A stretch of DNA of 6,024 bases, from positions 1 through 6,024 of the forward strand of contig RCNQ01000296.1 of NCBI GenBank assembly GCA_003731675.1. The letters are read 5' to 3'. A program made the translations under genes and the position numbers. This DNA is from Bacteroidetes/Chlorobi group bacterium ChocPot_Mid. GTDB taxonomy: Bacteria; Bacteroidota; Ignavibacteria; Kapaibacteriales; UBA2268. Under the pieces are notes generated by a model. It ran no database searches. It saw only the letters and a list, made by a program, of their open reading frames with translations, and was not told the origin of the DNA. Positions 5,893-6,024 of this stretch are shown here, one piece after another. Every line of letters begins with the position of its first letter. Position 1 is the stretch's first letter.

Positions 5893-5995
5893 CCACAACT
5901 ATCCTATTGCAATATTAGTTGTAGGATGGAAATTTAAAAGAACTTTACCTGTAATCAAACCACAACGGTATGGCGGTTCTGGTAATTGGAGTGAT

Positions 5996-6024
5996 AATTT
6001 TAAAAAAAATTTACTTTTATAAAA
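5996..6024 (-). repeat. Degenerate terminal CRISPR repeat, cut by the window edge
   Basis: After a 29-nt spacer, the sequence again begins AATTT and follows the repeat if one extra T is allowed. AAAA and TTTAC are kept, while G, C and other positions have drifted to A/T, for example TTTACCTGTA to TTTACTTTTA. Decayed repeats of this kind mark the old end of an array. The TTTG and TAAATT promoter elements are damaged here. Its 3' part on the plus strand lies outside the window. Confidence 0.7.

Larger units (their letters stand above)
5798..6024 (-). CRISPR. Type II-C CRISPR array, 3 intact repeats, 3 spacers and a degenerate terminal repeat
   Basis: Three identical 36-bp repeats lie at 5798-5833, 5864-5899 and 5931-5966, beginning AATTTAAAAGAACTTTACCT and ending CAAACCACAAC on the plus strand. 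Spacers are 5834-5863 (30 nt), 5900-5930 (31 nt) and 5967-5995 (29 nt). A decayed fourth repeat follows at 5996. The tracrRNA anti-repeat pairs with the minus-strand reading, which begins GTTGTGGTTTGATTACAGG as type II-C repeats usually do, so crRNAs come from the minus strand, with spacer 5' and repeat 3'. The array is convergent with the cas operon. With the degenerate repeat at its right end, the array is probably complete and short, although the window stops inside that repeat. The spacers are unlike one another, and by eye none matches other parts of the window. Confidence 0.97.

Noticed and set aside
5901..5927. Hairpin in spacer 2 (ATCCTA / TAGGAT, with an ATTGCAAT palindrome inside)
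   Set aside because: A 6-bp arm with a long loop in a 31-nt spacer can easily arise by chance or reflect a palindrome in the source DNA; nothing else supports a function.
5798..6024. Plus-strand transcription of the array
   Set aside because: The plus-strand repeat has the same sense as the anti-repeat and could not pair with the tracrRNA; the plus-strand terminator at 5702-5743 would also cut it off from the cas operon promoter.

Overview
The window carries a compact, apparently complete type II-C CRISPR-Cas locus next to mobile-element genes. Base composition is strongly AT-rich. Candidate promoters resemble the Bacteroidota form (TTTG, about 18-20 bp, TAnnTTTG) better than the E. coli sigma70 form. 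The recombinase and the Cas1/Cas2 sequences also look like those of the Bacteroidota/Ignavibacteriota (FCB) group. The lineage is inferred from these features; no taxonomic marker gene is present.

Layout, left to right. (1) 3-794 (+): a tyrosine recombinase open through the left edge, so its true start lies outside the window. (2) 791-1099 (-): a small Mor-type phage transcription activator homologue, meeting the recombinase tail to tail. (3) 1100-1371: a non-coding interval holding a candidate promoter for the Mor-like gene, an AT-only stretch, and a well-supported tracrRNA on the minus strand (about 1237-1325). The tracrRNA has an anti-repeat, a nexus and a UUCG-capped intrinsic terminator. 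(4) 1372-5697 (+): cas9 (1036 aa), cas1 and cas2, with overlapping reading frames. No csn2 or cas4 is present, which defines subtype II-C. (5) 5702-5743: a 12-bp-stem terminator with T-tracts on both sides. (6) 5744-5797: a structured leader-like segment. (7) 5798-6024: a short CRISPR array of three identical 36-bp repeats, three spacers (30, 31 and 29 nt) and a degenerate terminal repeat that runs off the right edge.

How it works together. The tracrRNA anti-repeat pairs with the repeat only when the repeat is read on the minus strand (beginning GTTGTGG). The array is therefore transcribed leftward toward cas2, convergent with the cas operon, and the two-sided terminator sits at the junction. 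Each repeat contains a plausible internal promoter (TTTG, 19 bp, TAAATT) that would start transcription several bases inside the adjacent spacer, as in the repeat-promoter type II-C systems known from Neisseria. Cas1-Cas2 would add spacers. Cas9 has all RuvC and HNH catalytic residues and would cut DNA guided by the crRNA:tracrRNA duplex.

The main points for a second look are: the repeat-embedded promoters; the conflict between transcription direction and the position of the degenerate repeat; an inverted copy of the repeat core in the leader-like segment; a possible self-fold at the tracrRNA 5' end; a Lys in place of the second catalytic Arg of the recombinase; and the Mor-like regulator beside the tracrRNA.
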